Assembly: GCF_947495315.1 (NCBI RefSeq) | Contig: NZ_CANLYD010000013.1 | Coordinates: 62,001 to 126,000, forward strand | Length of the DNA stretch: 64,000 nt | Direction of reading: 5' to 3' | Origin: an uncultured Aquimarina sp. | GTDB lineage: Bacteria > Bacteroidota > Bacteroidia > Flavobacteriales > Flavobacteriaceae | In this document: positions 15,014 through 24,839 of the stretch, one piece after another | Numbering within the stretch: the first letter of the stretch is position 1 | Layout of the letters: the number at the start of each line of letters is the position of its first letter | The notes under the pieces: generated by a model | Seen by the model: the letters and a program-made list of their open reading frames with translations, nothing else | Databases searched by the model: none | What the model was told of the DNA's origin: nothing | Made by a program: the position numbers and the translations under genes

Positions 15014-17692
15014 TTAGTTTTTCACAAACTTATAAGAAAAGTTAGTGGCTTTGTCTCTTAGCAAATAAAGTCCTCTTATGAGTTTCGAAACATCTATTTC
15101 TTCCTGACTATCTGAAGTATAGAATTGTTTCACTACCCTTCCGGTAATATCAACTATACTAAATTCTTGATTACTTTTAAGCCCTTGAATAAAAAGCGAA
15201 TTCTGTACTGGGTTGGGGTAAATATTTACTAGATTTCTATTAAAATTATCAATAGACAATGTAGACAATGAAAATTCAATACTATTCAGGTTTAATAAAA
15301 ACCCTACGCCTCCACTATAAACCAATCGAATGTTTTGTGTTCCTGAAGTAAGGTTAATATTTGTATTAATCGTTTGCCATGTTTGCCAATCTCCTGTATT
15401 GTCAACATTAATACTCCCTAAAGAAGTACCATCGCTCAAAATAGTAATTGTACCACCTTGCGAGCCCGAAGCAACTCTAATCGAAATGATATACATTCCC
15501 GTTGTTTCCACAGAACTTTGATACTCTGTATAATCCCCATTTTCTATAAAACCTATGTTCATACCTCCTCCATTATCGGACGTATCTTCTCTTTGAACAC
15601 CTTGTTGTAGTGTATATTCTTCTGCTTCAATAATACCAGGTAATTCGTGAATTATTGTACAGGTATTTAAATTATCTACAGGACAAGCATCATCAGCATT
15701 AGTAACATATCCTGATGGCTGCGTACAGGCAGATTGTGGATCATTTAAATCTCCAAGTCCGTCATTATCGACATCTGCATACCACGTAGAAGGTGTAGTA
15801 CAAGATTCGCAAGTTTCGCCTGGCAATCCATAGCAACCATTGCCTGTTGGTCCAAATCTCGGATCCCATAAAATCCCAGCTACCCATCTTTCACCTCCAT
15901 TTTCATAAGCACCGACATCTGGATTTGCCCCAATAAAACCATCTGTAATTCCAGTTATTACCCGACCTTGATCTATAGGACCTGACTCATTTTTTAAATA
16001 AAAGTTTCCCATGTTTGGGTTTTCAAATGCAGAAGGATCGGTAACTAAATTATTTTGCTTATCGGATTGTGGTTCCCATTCACCTTTGAATCCCAAATTA
16101 TTCCAAACCTTTACATTGGTAAAAGAAGTCCCTTCTTTATGCCAGGCTCCCATTTCGTCAGAATTGTCATAAAAGGTATTATTAAAAACATCTATATCTT
16201 TTCCATCCCAATTAATCTGAACACCTGCCCACTCTGTATTCCAAACTACATTATGATGAACAGAAAATGCTTCTGCGTCATTATCCAAATAAATACCAGC
16301 CGCTTTTCTCTTAGAACCTCTGGATGCTGTATCGTGAAACCAATTATGATGTATTTCAGTGTTTTGGGGTCCTCCCACCGTATAAAAAGTTCCACAATCA
16401 TCTGCTATCAGATTACTTTTATACACATCGTTATACGCAATTTCACAACGGTTCCCATTATAATTGATACCATCTCTACCGCCATTAAATATGGTATTCC
16501 TTAAAATTTTATTGTCAGTACCACCTCTAGCCACCAAAGGAGCATCATAAGATCCTAAGTAATTAAAATCGTGAATGTAATTATTTTTTAACTCATTAAA
16601 ATTACCTCCTAAACGTACTCCTGTTGCTGCACTAAAAGCGATTTCACATTTTTCGATACTATTCCTTGTACCGTTTACTTCAACACTTGGTTTTCCTGCA
16701 TTGAAACCCCTAAAAATTCCTTGAGTATGATTTCCATAAAACGATGATATCCCAAAAAGTATATTATTATTAGAATTCGTCTTTAATTCGATAGCTCCAC
16801 CGAAAACAGCAAGGTTTCTAACCTCAATATAACTTCTTCCGTTAAGATTTATAGTTATTTCTCTCTTTCTCATGCTTACCATTCCATCCTGAGGAGCGGT
16901 TCCATTAGGTAGCTGTACAAACAATTCTTTTGTATTCTTATCAAACCACCATTCATTCTGATAATCCAAAGCTGCTTTAACACCTTCTAGATAAAAATCT
17001 CCTCCATCTGCGGGAGCATGAAATGTTCTTATCCAATCTGGGTTTTTGTCTAACACAAAATTGACTCTACCTGATGTGCTGCTAGTTATAAAAGCTTTCC
17101 AAGCGATCCAACCGGAACCTGGTTTATCCCCATAAAAGAAAACCGAACCACCTGTCCAATCAATAGCAGGAATTTCTGAAGAAGTTAGAAAAGCATTATT
17201 TATAACATTACTTCCACTACCGCCATCATTACGTTTCGAATTCAAAGTAAATGGTTTTCCATCATCATTATTAGGCCAACGAGCTAAATCTAAAGCAACA
17301 TCGCCATTTAAGACAAAGTTTTCTTGACCCAAATCCCAATCTACCTTAGTCTTATACACTACTCCACTATCTTGTGTCCATCCAGATAAAGCTTCCATAG
17401 CTGTAATTATTACTTTCTCTCCCGGAAAAGATGTAAAAACAATAGGACTACCTGCAGCTCCAGAATTAGCGGGACTTAGTGTTTCTTCATAAGTTCCTTC
17501 TCTTATAAATACAGTATCTCCTGCAACAGCCTCTGATGCCGCTTTAGCAATAGTTAGATAAGGACTATCAATTGTACCTGTATTTATATCATTTCCACTT
17601 TTGGAAACATAAATGTCTCGTGCAAAAATATTTCCGCCTATCAAGAATAAAATGAGAGCCAATATTCTTGAAATTCGTTTAGAAAAAATCAT
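15014..17692 (-). CDS. Secreted beta-helix protein with CBM6 and T9SS sorting tail
   Basis: An 892-aa secreted protein. A signal peptide (about 1-24) is followed by IYVSKSGNDINTGTIDSPY, the usual entry of right-handed parallel beta-helix (DUF1565-type) enzymes, and a long helix to about 620 with Asn-rich turns. A Cys-bearing DVDNDGLGD segment near 645 resembles a thrombospondin type 3 calcium repeat. A CBM6 domain (about 690-808) begins IIEAEEYTLQQGVQRE. The last 80 residues form a type A T9SS tail (NIYPNPVQNSLFIQG ... FVKN). The fold is shared by polysaccharide lyases and some glycoside hydrolases; the substrate is unknown. Confidence 0.82.
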   Translation of the reverse strand: MIFSKRISRILALILFLIGGNIFARDIYVSKSGNDINTGTIDSPYLTIAKAASEAVAGDTVFIREGTYEETLSPANSGAAGSPIVFTSFPGEKVIITAMEALSGWTQDSGVVYKTKVDWDLGQENFVLNGDVALDLARWPNNDDGKPFTLNSKRNDGGSGSNVINNAFLTSSEIPAIDWTGGSVFFYGDKPGSGWIAWKAFITSSTSGRVNFVLDKNPDWIRTFHAPADGGDFYLEGVKAALDYQNEWWFDKNTKELFVQLPNGTAPQDGMVSMRKREITINLNGRSYIEVRNLAVFGGAIELKTNSNNNILFGISSFYGNHTQGIFRGFNAGKPSVEVNGTRNSIEKCEIAFSAATGVRLGGNFNELKNNYIHDFNYLGSYDAPLVARGGTDNKILRNTIFNGGRDGINYNGNRCEIAYNDVYKSNLIADDCGTFYTVGGPQNTEIHHNWFHDTASRGSKRKAAGIYLDNDAEAFSVHHNVVWNTEWAGVQINWDGKDIDVFNNTFYDNSDEMGAWHKEGTSFTNVKVWNNLGFKGEWEPQSDKQNNLVTDPSAFENPNMGNFYLKNESGPIDQGRVITGITDGFIGANPDVGAYENGGERWVAGILWDPRFGPTGNGCYGLPGETCESCTTPSTWYADVDNDGLGDLNDPQSACTQPSGYVTNADDACPVDNLNTCTIIHELPGIIEAEEYTLQQGVQREDTSDNGGGMNIGFIENGDYTEYQSSVETTGMYIISIRVASGSQGGTITILSDGTSLGSINVDNTGDWQTWQTINTNINLTSGTQNIRLVYSGGVGFLLNLNSIEFSLSTLSIDNFNRNLVNIYPNPVQNSLFIQGLKSNQEFSIVDITGRVVKQFYTSDSQEEIDVSKLIRGLYLLRDKATNFSYKFVKN

Positions 17693-18076
17693 TTAAAATA
17701 GTTTTAAAATAGAAGTCGAGAATATAAGTTTACTTATAAAAGACTATAATTTTGATTAATAGCGTATGAAGGTATTACATAAAGATCTTGAGCTAATCTC
17801 AAAATAGAATCCGTTTCTATTTGATGAGAATTTGTTATCAAATCGTTATAATCCGTAAATAACGTTGGTTACCCAAAATTATTTATTGAAAACACTCTTA
17901 TATATCTAAGGCTAACTTTTGTAAAATTGAATACCTTTATAATACACTAAGAAATTACCACACGGCTTTATAGACAAAAAGTCAGTAAAATCAAGCCCTT
18001 AAAAGACATTTTGACATTAACTTAGTATGGGAATACTATTTGCTCTATAGTGTATGAACACAAAATGAAATGAAAT
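17693..18076. other. Intergenic region upstream of clpB
   Basis: This 384-bp AT-rich spacer separates the divergent beta-helix and clpB genes. No ORF, RNA or CIRCE heat-shock repeat was found. The only notable structure is an inverted repeat TAGTAT-N4-ATACTA at 18023-18038, overlapping a near-consensus -7 sequence (TACTATTTG). It could be the clpB promoter with an operator, but this is weak. Confidence 0.4.
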
Positions 18077-20677
18077 ATGAACTTTAATAATTTCACCATA
18101 AAATCACAAGAGGCCATCCAACAAGCACAGTTGCTTGCTCAAGAGTATGGTCACCAGCAAATAGAAAATGAACATATTTTTAAAGCTATATTTAATGTAG
18201 ATGAAAATGTGCTTCCGTTTATTTTAAAAAAGCTTAATGTAAATATCAACATCTTACAACAAGTACTGGATAGCACATTAGAAAGTTTTCCAAAAGTAAG
18301 CGGTGGAGAAATACAATTATCTCGTGAAGCAGGAAAATCATTAAATGAAGCAAGTATTGTTGCTAAAAAAATGGATGACGAATTTGTATCCATTGAACAT
18401 CTTATAATAGCTATTTTTAAATCTAAAAGTAAAATTGGTCAAATTCTAAAGGATCAAGGCGTTACTGAAAAACACCTTAGAGAAGTAATTAATGAAATAC
18501 GCAAAGGAGAAAGAGTAACTTCACAAAGTGCAGAAGAAACCTATCAATCTCTAAGTAAATACGCCAAAAACCTTAACGAACTAGCAGAAAACGGCAAACT
18601 AGATCCGGTAATTGGTCGCGATGAAGAGATTCGTAGAATTTTACAAATCTTATCACGTCGTACCAAAAACAATCCTATGCTAGTTGGAGAACCAGGTACT
18701 GGTAAAACTGCCATTGCCGAAGGATTAGCGCATCGTATTATAGCAGGAGATATTCCCGATAATTTAAAAGACAAACAAATATATTCTTTAGATATGGGGG
18801 CTTTGATTGCCGGTGCAAAGTTTAAAGGTGAGTTTGAAGAACGATTGAAGGCAGTCGTAAAAGAAGTAACTTCTAGCGATGGAAATATCGTTTTATTTAT
18901 AGATGAAATCCACACTCTAGTTGGTGCAGGTGGCGGTCAAGGTGCTATGGATGCAGCAAATATACTCAAACCTGCATTGGCACGTGGAGAATTACGCGCT
19001 ATTGGAGCAACTACTCTGGATGAGTATCAGAAGTACTTCGAAAAAGATAAAGCATTAGAAAGAAGGTTTCAGAAAGTAATCGTAGATGAACCAGATACAG
19101 AAAGTGCCATTTCTATCCTTAGAGGTATCAAAGAGAAATATGAAGCTCACCATAAAGTAAGAATTAAAGATGAGGCAATTATTGCAGCTGTAGAATTATC
19201 GCAAAGATATATCACCAATAGATTTTTGCCGGATAAAGCTATTGATTTAATGGATGAAGCTGCTTCTAAACTTAGAATGGAGATTAATTCTAAGCCTGAA
19301 GAACTAGATGTATTAGATAGAAAGATAATGCAACTGGAAATTGAAATTGAAGCTATCAAACGTGAAAATGATGAGTCTAAATTAAAATCACTCAATGCAG
19401 ATCTTGCTAATTTTAAGGAAGAACGAAATGAGATTTTCTCTAAATGGCAAAGTGAAAAAGAGGTTGTAGATGCTATTCAAAATACCAAAACCAATATAGA
19501 AGAGTATAAACTAGAAGCGGAACGTGCTGAACGAAATGGTGATTATGGAAAAGTAGCTGAACTGCGTTACGGAAAGATCAAGGATTCACAAGAAAAATTA
19601 GAGGCATTACAAGAACAACTGAACCAACAACAAAGTAAATCTTCATTGATTAAAGAAGAAGTTACCAATGAAGATATTGCCGAAGTTGTTGCTAAATGGA
19701 CTGGGATTCCTGTAACCAAAATGTTACAAAGTGATCGTGAAAAACTTTTGGTTTTAGAAAAAGAACTACAAAAACGCGTCGTAGGACAAACAGAAGCTAT
19801 CCACGCAGTTAGTGATGCGGTTAGAAGAAGTCGTGCGGGATTACAGGATCAGAAGAAACCAATAGGATCTTTTCTTTTTCTAGGAACTACAGGAGTTGGT
19901 AAAACAGAATTAGCTAAAGCCTTAGCCGAATATCTTTTTAATGACGAGAGTTCAATGACTAGAATTGATATGAGTGAATATCAAGAACGACATGCTGTGA
20001 GTAGATTGGTAGGCGCTCCTCCAGGTTATGTTGGGTATGAAGAAGGTGGACAATTAACCGAAGCTGTAAGAAGAAAACCATATTCTGTAGTACTATTAGA
20101 TGAAATCGAAAAAGCGCATCCAGATACTTTTAATATCCTATTACAAGTATTGGATGAAGGACGATTAACAGATAATAAAGGAAGAACAGCCGATTTTAGA
20201 AACACCATTATCATTATGACGAGTAACATGGGAGGTCATATTATTCAAGAAAAATTTGAAGCAGTAAAAGATGTAGATACTGCGATGGAAAGTGCCAAAA
20301 TTGAAGTATTAGGGTTATTAAAACAATCTGTACGACCGGAGTTTTTAAACAGAATTGATGATATCATTATGTTCACTCCATTAACAAAGACGAACATTCA
20401 TGAAATTGTAAAGCTACAATTGAAAAATGTATCTCATATGTTAGCACAACAAAACATAACACTTGATGCTACAGATGAAGCTATTAATTTTCTTGCAGAA
20501 AAAGGTTTTCAACCTGAATTTGGTGCAAGACCAGTAAAACGTACCATTCAAAAAGAGGTGTTAAATTCTCTATCAAAAGAGATTCTTGCTGGTAAGGTAT
20601 CGACAGAAAGTATCATTTTATTAGACGAATTTGATAGTACCTTAGTATTCAGAAATCAAACAGACTTGGTGCTTTAA
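18077..20677 (+). CDS. clpB: ATP-dependent disaggregase ClpB
   Basis: An 866-aa Hsp100 chaperone that, with DnaK, extracts proteins from aggregates. The two N-terminal Clp repeats (about 1-145), the first AAA+ domain with Walker A GEPGTGKT near 204, and the coiled-coil middle domain (about 400-525) are present. The second AAA+ domain has Walker A GTTGVGKT near 602 and the GAPPGYVGYEEGG pore loop. The D2-small domain follows with GARPVKRTIQ. The length is normal, and the middle domain distinguishes it from ClpA and ClpC. It is monocistronic with a terminator behind it. Confidence 0.97.
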   Translation: MNFNNFTIKSQEAIQQAQLLAQEYGHQQIENEHIFKAIFNVDENVLPFILKKLNVNINILQQVLDSTLESFPKVSGGEIQLSREAGKSLNEASIVAKKMDDEFVSIEHLIIAIFKSKSKIGQILKDQGVTEKHLREVINEIRKGERVTSQSAEETYQSLSKYAKNLNELAENGKLDPVIGRDEEIRRILQILSRRTKNNPMLVGEPGTGKTAIAEGLAHRIIAGDIPDNLKDKQIYSLDMGALIAGAKFKGEFEERLKAVVKEVTSSDGNIVLFIDEIHTLVGAGGGQGAMDAANILKPALARGELRAIGATTLDEYQKYFEKDKALERRFQKVIVDEPDTESAISILRGIKEKYEAHHKVRIKDEAIIAAVELSQRYITNRFLPDKAIDLMDEAASKLRMEINSKPEELDVLDRKIMQLEIEIEAIKRENDESKLKSLNADLANFKEERNEIFSKWQSEKEVVDAIQNTKTNIEEYKLEAERAERNGDYGKVAELRYGKIKDSQEKLEALQEQLNQQQSKSSLIKEEVTNEDIAEVVAKWTGIPVTKMLQSDREKLLVLEKELQKRVVGQTEAIHAVSDAVRRSRAGLQDQKKPIGSFLFLGTTGVGKTELAKALAEYLFNDESSMTRIDMSEYQERHAVSRLVGAPPGYVGYEEGGQLTEAVRRKPYSVVLLDEIEKAHPDTFNILLQVLDEGRLTDNKGRTADFRNTIIIMTSNMGGHIIQEKFEAVKDVDTAMESAKIEVLGLLKQSVRPEFLNRIDDIIMFTPLTKTNIHEIVKLQLKNVSHMLAQQNITLDATDEAINFLAEKGFQPEFGARPVKRTIQKEVLNSLSKEILAGKVSTESIILLDEFDSTLVFRNQTDLVL

Positions 20678-20705
20678 CTGACGATACTGTTAATTAAATC
20701 TTAAA

Positions 20706-20744
20706 GAAAAAGGGTGGTTTTTTGTTAAAAACTAACCCTTTTTC
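20706..20744 (+). terminator. Intrinsic terminator after clpB
   Basis: AAAAAGGGT and ACCCTTTTT arms, with an AT-rich inner stem, lie about 30 bp past the clpB stop and are followed by T-rich sequence. Confidence 0.7.
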
Positions 20745-20889
20745 ACATTTATTAGGGAAAAAATAACATTGAAGAAGCTTCGAGATAATCATATTTTTAC
20801 GGTTTTACCGTAGTTATCAACAGATTTATTCTTACATAGTTGATAAGTAATTCTTACAAGAGATAAAGTTTTAAGTAAATTGCTATGCA

Positions 20890-21540
20890 ATGAAACCAAC
20901 TTTAATATTATCTCTTTGTATACTTACATCGGCGATTTCCCTTGCACAAGAAAAGAGGGAGATTTTGGCTGATATTAAAAGTAAATACTTACTTATTCGG
21001 GAACTTGTAGATAATAATACACTCCGACAATATCATTCGGATTATACCTGTGAAGAGTCCCTTGAAAAAGGCACACTAACATTTTACTATAATAGCCGCG
21101 AACTAAAGCACATCATCCATCAATATACTCAAGGATATGTATCATACAAAGATGAATATTACATCTGGGATGATCAGTTATTCTTTGAGTTCTCTACACA
21201 TAAAGTAAAATATCAAGATTATGAAAAAAACAGAAAGAAAAGAATTCAAAAAATAGATGTAACATTAACTCTGGAAGAACGGTTCTATTTTCATAATTTC
21301 GAACCTATAAAATGCCAGTTTAAAGATTTTGAAACCAGAAGCAACCGAGCTAAAAATCCAAAAACTAACTACGTAAAAAACCAGATTACTGATTGTAATC
21401 AGGCAAGTAGAGTTATTGAAAAATATAATGTTCTTTTGGAATATCAAAACATGACTATTGATGATTCCTGTATACTCCCCAGAAGCATAGCAAGAATCGT
21501 ATCAGATGATGTGATATATAGTAATCTTGGTAAGAACTAA
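20890..21540 (+). CDS. Exported protein of unknown function
   Basis: A 216-aa protein with a clear signal peptide (MKPTLILSLCILTSAISLAQ). The mature part is charged, with many tyrosines and short beta-strand patterns (GTLTFYYNSRELKHIIHQY and DEYYIWDDQLFFEFSTH). It resembles small periplasmic proteins with repeated strands but was not assigned to a family. Two cysteines (CEES and QITDCNQ) may form a disulfide. Its 3' end comes within 8 bp of the convergent nuclease gene. Confidence 0.65.
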   Translation: MKPTLILSLCILTSAISLAQEKREILADIKSKYLLIRELVDNNTLRQYHSDYTCEESLEKGTLTFYYNSRELKHIIHQYTQGYVSYKDEYYIWDDQLFFEFSTHKVKYQDYEKNRKKRIQKIDVTLTLEERFYFHNFEPIKCQFKDFETRSNRAKNPKTNYVKNQITDCNQASRVIEKYNVLLEYQNMTIDDSCILPRSIARIVSDDVIYSNLGKN

Positions 21541-21547
21541 TAGTGTT

Positions 21548-23515
21548 TTACTTAATAATAATTCTTTTCATCACTGAAGTATCATCGTGATATATTCGCA
21601 TCAAATACAATCCTGCAGATAGATTAAGATGTATCCTCGTTGTTTCATTAAAGGATTGAGTGACTAACATATTTCCTAAGGTATCAAAAACCTCCACATC
21701 TCCGTGTTTTCCTTTTGCCAATAAAGTAATATAATCACTTGCCGGGTTTGGGTAAACAGAAAATTCTGGCCTCTCATTCTCATTTACAGATAATGTATTA
21801 GACCAAGTTTGCCCAATATTATCACCCCAAATATATTCTACTAAACTTGGTTGATCAATAAACGGATTACGATTAAACTGCCAGTTATAAATAATATTAT
21901 TCCGATTCATTTCAAAATCATCAGGTGGGTCATTTCTATGCCAATCCAATAAAGTAGCTAGATCACCGAGTTCCGATATGGTGTTATCTGTATCGTCAGG
22001 AAAACCATTAACGACTTGCAAAGCATTATACCTCGTTACAAGGAAAAAAATGCCTCTAGCCACATCACCTTTCCAACTCCCTTGATTTGCCGCTGGACCA
22101 TTGTATTCTCCATAATGTTGATTTCCTCTAGAACTATTCTCATTAGAATCTGTAGCCCTCAAACCGTGTGCATCTGAATTAGCATGACGTAATGAATCTG
22201 CATTTGTAGTAAAAAACCCAGACATACCATCTGCTATGTCATCAAACTCTCTGTAATCTCCAAATTCTCCTCTAGATCTTGGATACGTATGTTCTCGATT
22301 CCAGCTATCACTCGCATCTGTAAATCCTGCAAAATCTAACTTCGCACGATTTTGCTCCGTGTACAACAACCAAACTTGATTACTATTTTCTGGGCTTTGA
22401 TCTGCACTACTTAAAATCTCAACAATATCTGCATAAGAATGAGTTCTTACTGTTGCAGGATCTGCTACAATATCCTGAATAGCTTGCACCAAAGCAGTAT
22501 CGGCTAATCCTTCTAAAGGATTATAATAATCTACAGGTGCAGTACTAGCAACATTACCAAAGGTTGGATTCACTGGAGTTCCCCAAGATGCTACAGTAAA
22601 ATCATTATCTGTAATTCTCACCTCCTTATTGTCATTCAAACGTACAAATCCTAAAGGAATTGATCCAAAAGTGATCTTCATCACCTCATCGCCTTCATCA
22701 TCCGAATCATCAACAATCTGAATTGTATTAATAACGGTATTCATTCCAGTTGGAATAGTTACAGATGTGCTACCAGAATAATCTGAAGTCATAAAACCTT
22801 CGTTAGTAATTATAACATCAAAAGTGAGGTCGCTTGTAACATTCATCTCTGTAGTAAAGACAATATCAATACTATCCCCTTCATTATATTCGTCTAATGA
22901 GGTACTAATCATAATTCCATTAAACTGAACTCCACTTCCATCATTCAGAGCTCCTGGAGTTGGAGTTTTTACCTCATAAGTTCCATCATCTTTTCGCTGA
23001 ATAGATTCTGTAGTTTTATTATTATTTTCATCTTCATTGATTTGTTCCATTAATCCTAGTAAAGTCATAAGACCCGTATCATCTGCATCATCAGTATCAT
23101 GTATTAATGCATCCAATAAATTAGTAGTAGTTGCTACTGTTCCTTCCGGAAAATCAGCTTCATTACCTAAATAAATCGCCACTGCATCCGCTCCATTCTG
23201 TATGGTGTTTTCAAATAATAAAAAATCTGGCACTGGTGAAACTTCAGGGCCACCGATTAAGAAAATCCCATTAATATCAGTAGTATAACCGTCAAGATCG
23301 AGTGTAAAATAACTGGAATCACCTCCACTAGCAGAACCATTAAACAATACCAAAACTAACCCATCTAAAGAAAAATTAGGAGTATTGGATTTTAATTCTA
23401 TGAACTCTTGTGTATCCGTACTAGGCGTATCAGAATCTAATTCATTAATTACAACCTGTCCGAAAGAAAAGTGAGAAAATAATATAGTCAAAACTAAAAA
23501 GTAGATGTTTTTCAT
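21548..23515 (-). CDS. Secreted endonuclease I with lamin-tail domain and T9SS tail
   Basis: A 655-aa secreted nuclease. After the signal peptide (1-19) comes a lamin-tail domain (about 20-185, VVINELDSDTPSTDTQEFIE), then a Calx-beta-like or immunoglobulin-like segment (about 195-305, SLDEYNEGDSIDIVF). The endonuclease I catalytic domain covers about 330-560, with the conserved DSWNREHTYPRSRGEFGD and the LRHANSDAHGLRATDSNENS metal region. The end is a type A sorting domain (FSVYPNPASDYITLL ... RIIIK). It probably degrades extracellular DNA for nutrients or biofilm turnover. Confidence 0.9.
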   Translation of the reverse strand: MKNIYFLVLTILFSHFSFGQVVINELDSDTPSTDTQEFIELKSNTPNFSLDGLVLVLFNGSASGGDSSYFTLDLDGYTTDINGIFLIGGPEVSPVPDFLLFENTIQNGADAVAIYLGNEADFPEGTVATTTNLLDALIHDTDDADDTGLMTLLGLMEQINEDENNNKTTESIQRKDDGTYEVKTPTPGALNDGSGVQFNGIMISTSLDEYNEGDSIDIVFTTEMNVTSDLTFDVIITNEGFMTSDYSGSTSVTIPTGMNTVINTIQIVDDSDDEGDEVMKITFGSIPLGFVRLNDNKEVRITDNDFTVASWGTPVNPTFGNVASTAPVDYYNPLEGLADTALVQAIQDIVADPATVRTHSYADIVEILSSADQSPENSNQVWLLYTEQNRAKLDFAGFTDASDSWNREHTYPRSRGEFGDYREFDDIADGMSGFFTTNADSLRHANSDAHGLRATDSNENSSRGNQHYGEYNGPAANQGSWKGDVARGIFFLVTRYNALQVVNGFPDDTDNTISELGDLATLLDWHRNDPPDDFEMNRNNIIYNWQFNRNPFIDQPSLVEYIWGDNIGQTWSNTLSVNENERPEFSVYPNPASDYITLLAKGKHGDVEVFDTLGNMLVTQSFNETTRIHLNLSAGLYLMRIYHDDTSVMKRIIIK

Positions 23516-23636
23516 AACAATAAAATTAGCATTACAAGATAGTTATAATATGTAGTTTATGAAGTTATCTTACTATTAAAATTCAGACTAGTAAAAAACA
23601 CATATAATTAATTAGTAATGTTAAAGTTTAACTCAT

Positions 23637-23660
23637 AAAATATACCATTCGGTATATTTT
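23637..23660. promoter_or_regulatory. TetR-type operator O1 (autoregulatory)
   Basis: Perfect 10-bp arms, with TATACC-N4-GGTATA at the core, lie 4 bp upstream of the -7 element of the TetR gene, where a -33 element would be. The same core recurs at 24305-24328 before the thioesterase gene. Confidence 0.8.
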
Positions 23661-23663
23661 AGT

Positions 23664-23671
23664 TATATTTG
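23664..23671 (+). promoter_or_regulatory. -7 promoter element (TATATTTG) for the TetR gene
   Basis: An exact TAnnTTTG match 19 bp before the ATG. Operator O1 abuts it on the upstream side, so repressor binding should block polymerase. Confidence 0.65.
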
Positions 23672-23690
23672 ATTCATTAAGTTTAGATAA

Positions 23691-24287
23691 ATGCATACCA
23701 AAGCCGAACAAACTGCAGAATTTATTATCACTACGGTTGCACCTATTTTTAATAAAAATGGGTATGCAGCAACCAGTTTAAGCGATATAACTAAAGCTAC
23801 TGGATTAACAAAGGGTGCTATTTACGGAAATTTTAAAAACAAAGAAGAATTAGCCATTGCGGCTTTTACGATGACTGTAAAAAACATGCTAAGACGTATT
23901 ACAGATCATCAAACTCTTAGTGATTCTTCAATCGAAAAGTTATTTTTGGTTACTGATTTTTATCGTAATTATTATGATTATAGTCATGAACTTGGTGGTT
24001 GTCCTGTACTTAATATGGGAGTAGATGCCAAGCACCAAAACACTGCTCTTTTTAAATATGTACAGTATACCATAAATAAAATACAAAATAACCTAGTACT
24101 GCTTATAGATAATGGAAAACAAGCCGGAGAAATACAATATAAAATTGATTCTATTCTATATGCTAAAAGATTATATACTATGATTGTTGGTGCAATTTTT
24201 ATGACACATACCATGGAGGATAATAGTTATCTTCTGCAAACAATGGATCAAATAGATGCCATTATTATAAACGAATTAAAGCTTTAA
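23691..24287 (+). CDS. TetR/AcrR family transcriptional repressor
   Basis: A 198-aa repressor. The N-terminal helix-turn-helix covers about 10-55, with KNGYAATSLSDITKATGLTK and then GAIYGNFKNKEELAIAAF, the classic TetR signature. The C-terminal ligand-binding domain (60-198) contains a GGCPVLNMGVDAKHQN segment like that of the YcdC or AcrR C-domains. Identical palindromes before this gene and before the thioesterase suggest it represses both. Its ligand may be an acyl-CoA or fatty acid, inferred only from the neighbouring enzyme. Confidence 0.93.
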   Translation: MHTKAEQTAEFIITTVAPIFNKNGYAATSLSDITKATGLTKGAIYGNFKNKEELAIAAFTMTVKNMLRRITDHQTLSDSSIEKLFLVTDFYRNYYDYSHELGGCPVLNMGVDAKHQNTALFKYVQYTINKIQNNLVLLIDNGKQAGEIQYKIDSILYAKRLYTMIVGAIFMTHTMEDNSYLLQTMDQIDAIIINELKL

Positions 24288-24304
24288 AACATTTTTTTTA
24301 AACC

Positions 24305-24328
24305 AAAATATACCGATTGGTATAAAAA
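24305..24328. promoter_or_regulatory. TetR-type operator O2 before the thioesterase
   Basis: The same TATACC-N4-GGTATA core as O1 is present, with a different 4-bp spacer (GATT instead of ATTC) and an A-rich downstream flank. It starts 17 bp after the TetR stop and ends 12 bp before the thioesterase ATG. Confidence 0.75.
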
Positions 24329-24340
24329 CAGTATACTACA

Positions 24341-24826
24341 ATGACAACGTTACCGAAAATCCTAGAAAGCAAAGCTAAAATTAGATTCCAACATTGTGAT
24401 CCTTTTAATCATCTCAATAATGCAGAGTATATTAATTATATGATCAATGCCAGAGAAGATCAAATAATTGATCATTACAACCTAGATCTTTTTAAAATGG
24501 CACAAACACAAGGCATAAGTTGGGTTGTTGGCACTAATCAAATTGCTTACTTACGACCAACATTCTTAATGGAAGATATCATTATTGACTCGCAACTTTT
24601 CTTTCACACAGAGAACGAATTACATGTAGAAATACGTATGTGGAATCACGACAAAACAGAGTTAAAAGCGGTGATGTGGAGTTCTTTTGTGCATTTTAAT
24701 TTACTAAAACAAAAGCGTTGGAATCATACTCCAGAACTGATGGAGTTGTTTAATTCTATATTGAATCCTTTAGAAGCAACTACGTTTAATGAAAGAATTT
24801 TACAATTAAAACCACAAAAGGTGTAA
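24341..24826 (+). CDS. Acyl-CoA thioesterase, hotdog fold (4HBT type)
   Basis: A 161-aa hotdog thioesterase that probably hydrolyses acyl-CoA to free acid and CoA. The N-terminal FQHCDPFNHLNNAEYINYM matches the D-x-x-x-H-x-N-N signature of 4-hydroxybenzoyl-CoA thioesterases, with the catalytic Asp in CDPFNH. The central helix and strands (AYLRPTFLMEDIIIDSQ) are normal. It follows the TetR gene by 53 bp, with operator O2 between, and precedes a 55-aa membrane peptide gene. Confidence 0.85.
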   Translation: MTTLPKILESKAKIRFQHCDPFNHLNNAEYINYMINAREDQIIDHYNLDLFKMAQTQGISWVVGTNQIAYLRPTFLMEDIIIDSQLFFHTENELHVEIRMWNHDKTELKAVMWSSFVHFNLLKQKRWNHTPELMELFNSILNPLEATTFNERILQLKPQKV

Positions 24827-24839
24827 CATTTACCTTGTG

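Noticed and set aside
16055..16504. 149-codon plus-strand ORF inside the beta-helix gene
   Set aside because: The opposite frame encodes a continuous secreted protein with signal peptide, CBM6 and T9SS tail, and this product has no recognisable features.
17693..18076. CIRCE or sigma-32-type heat-shock promoter for clpB
   Set aside because: No CIRCE inverted repeat was found. A TTGACA sequence near 18011 with 17-bp spacing to ATACTA was noticed, but Bacteroidota do not use that consensus.
18151..19395. Antisense ORFs of 80-123 codons within clpB
   Set aside because: They lie opposite strongly conserved ClpB domains and their products are low-complexity Ser/Ile-rich sequences without motifs. 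They arise from the codon pattern of the real gene.
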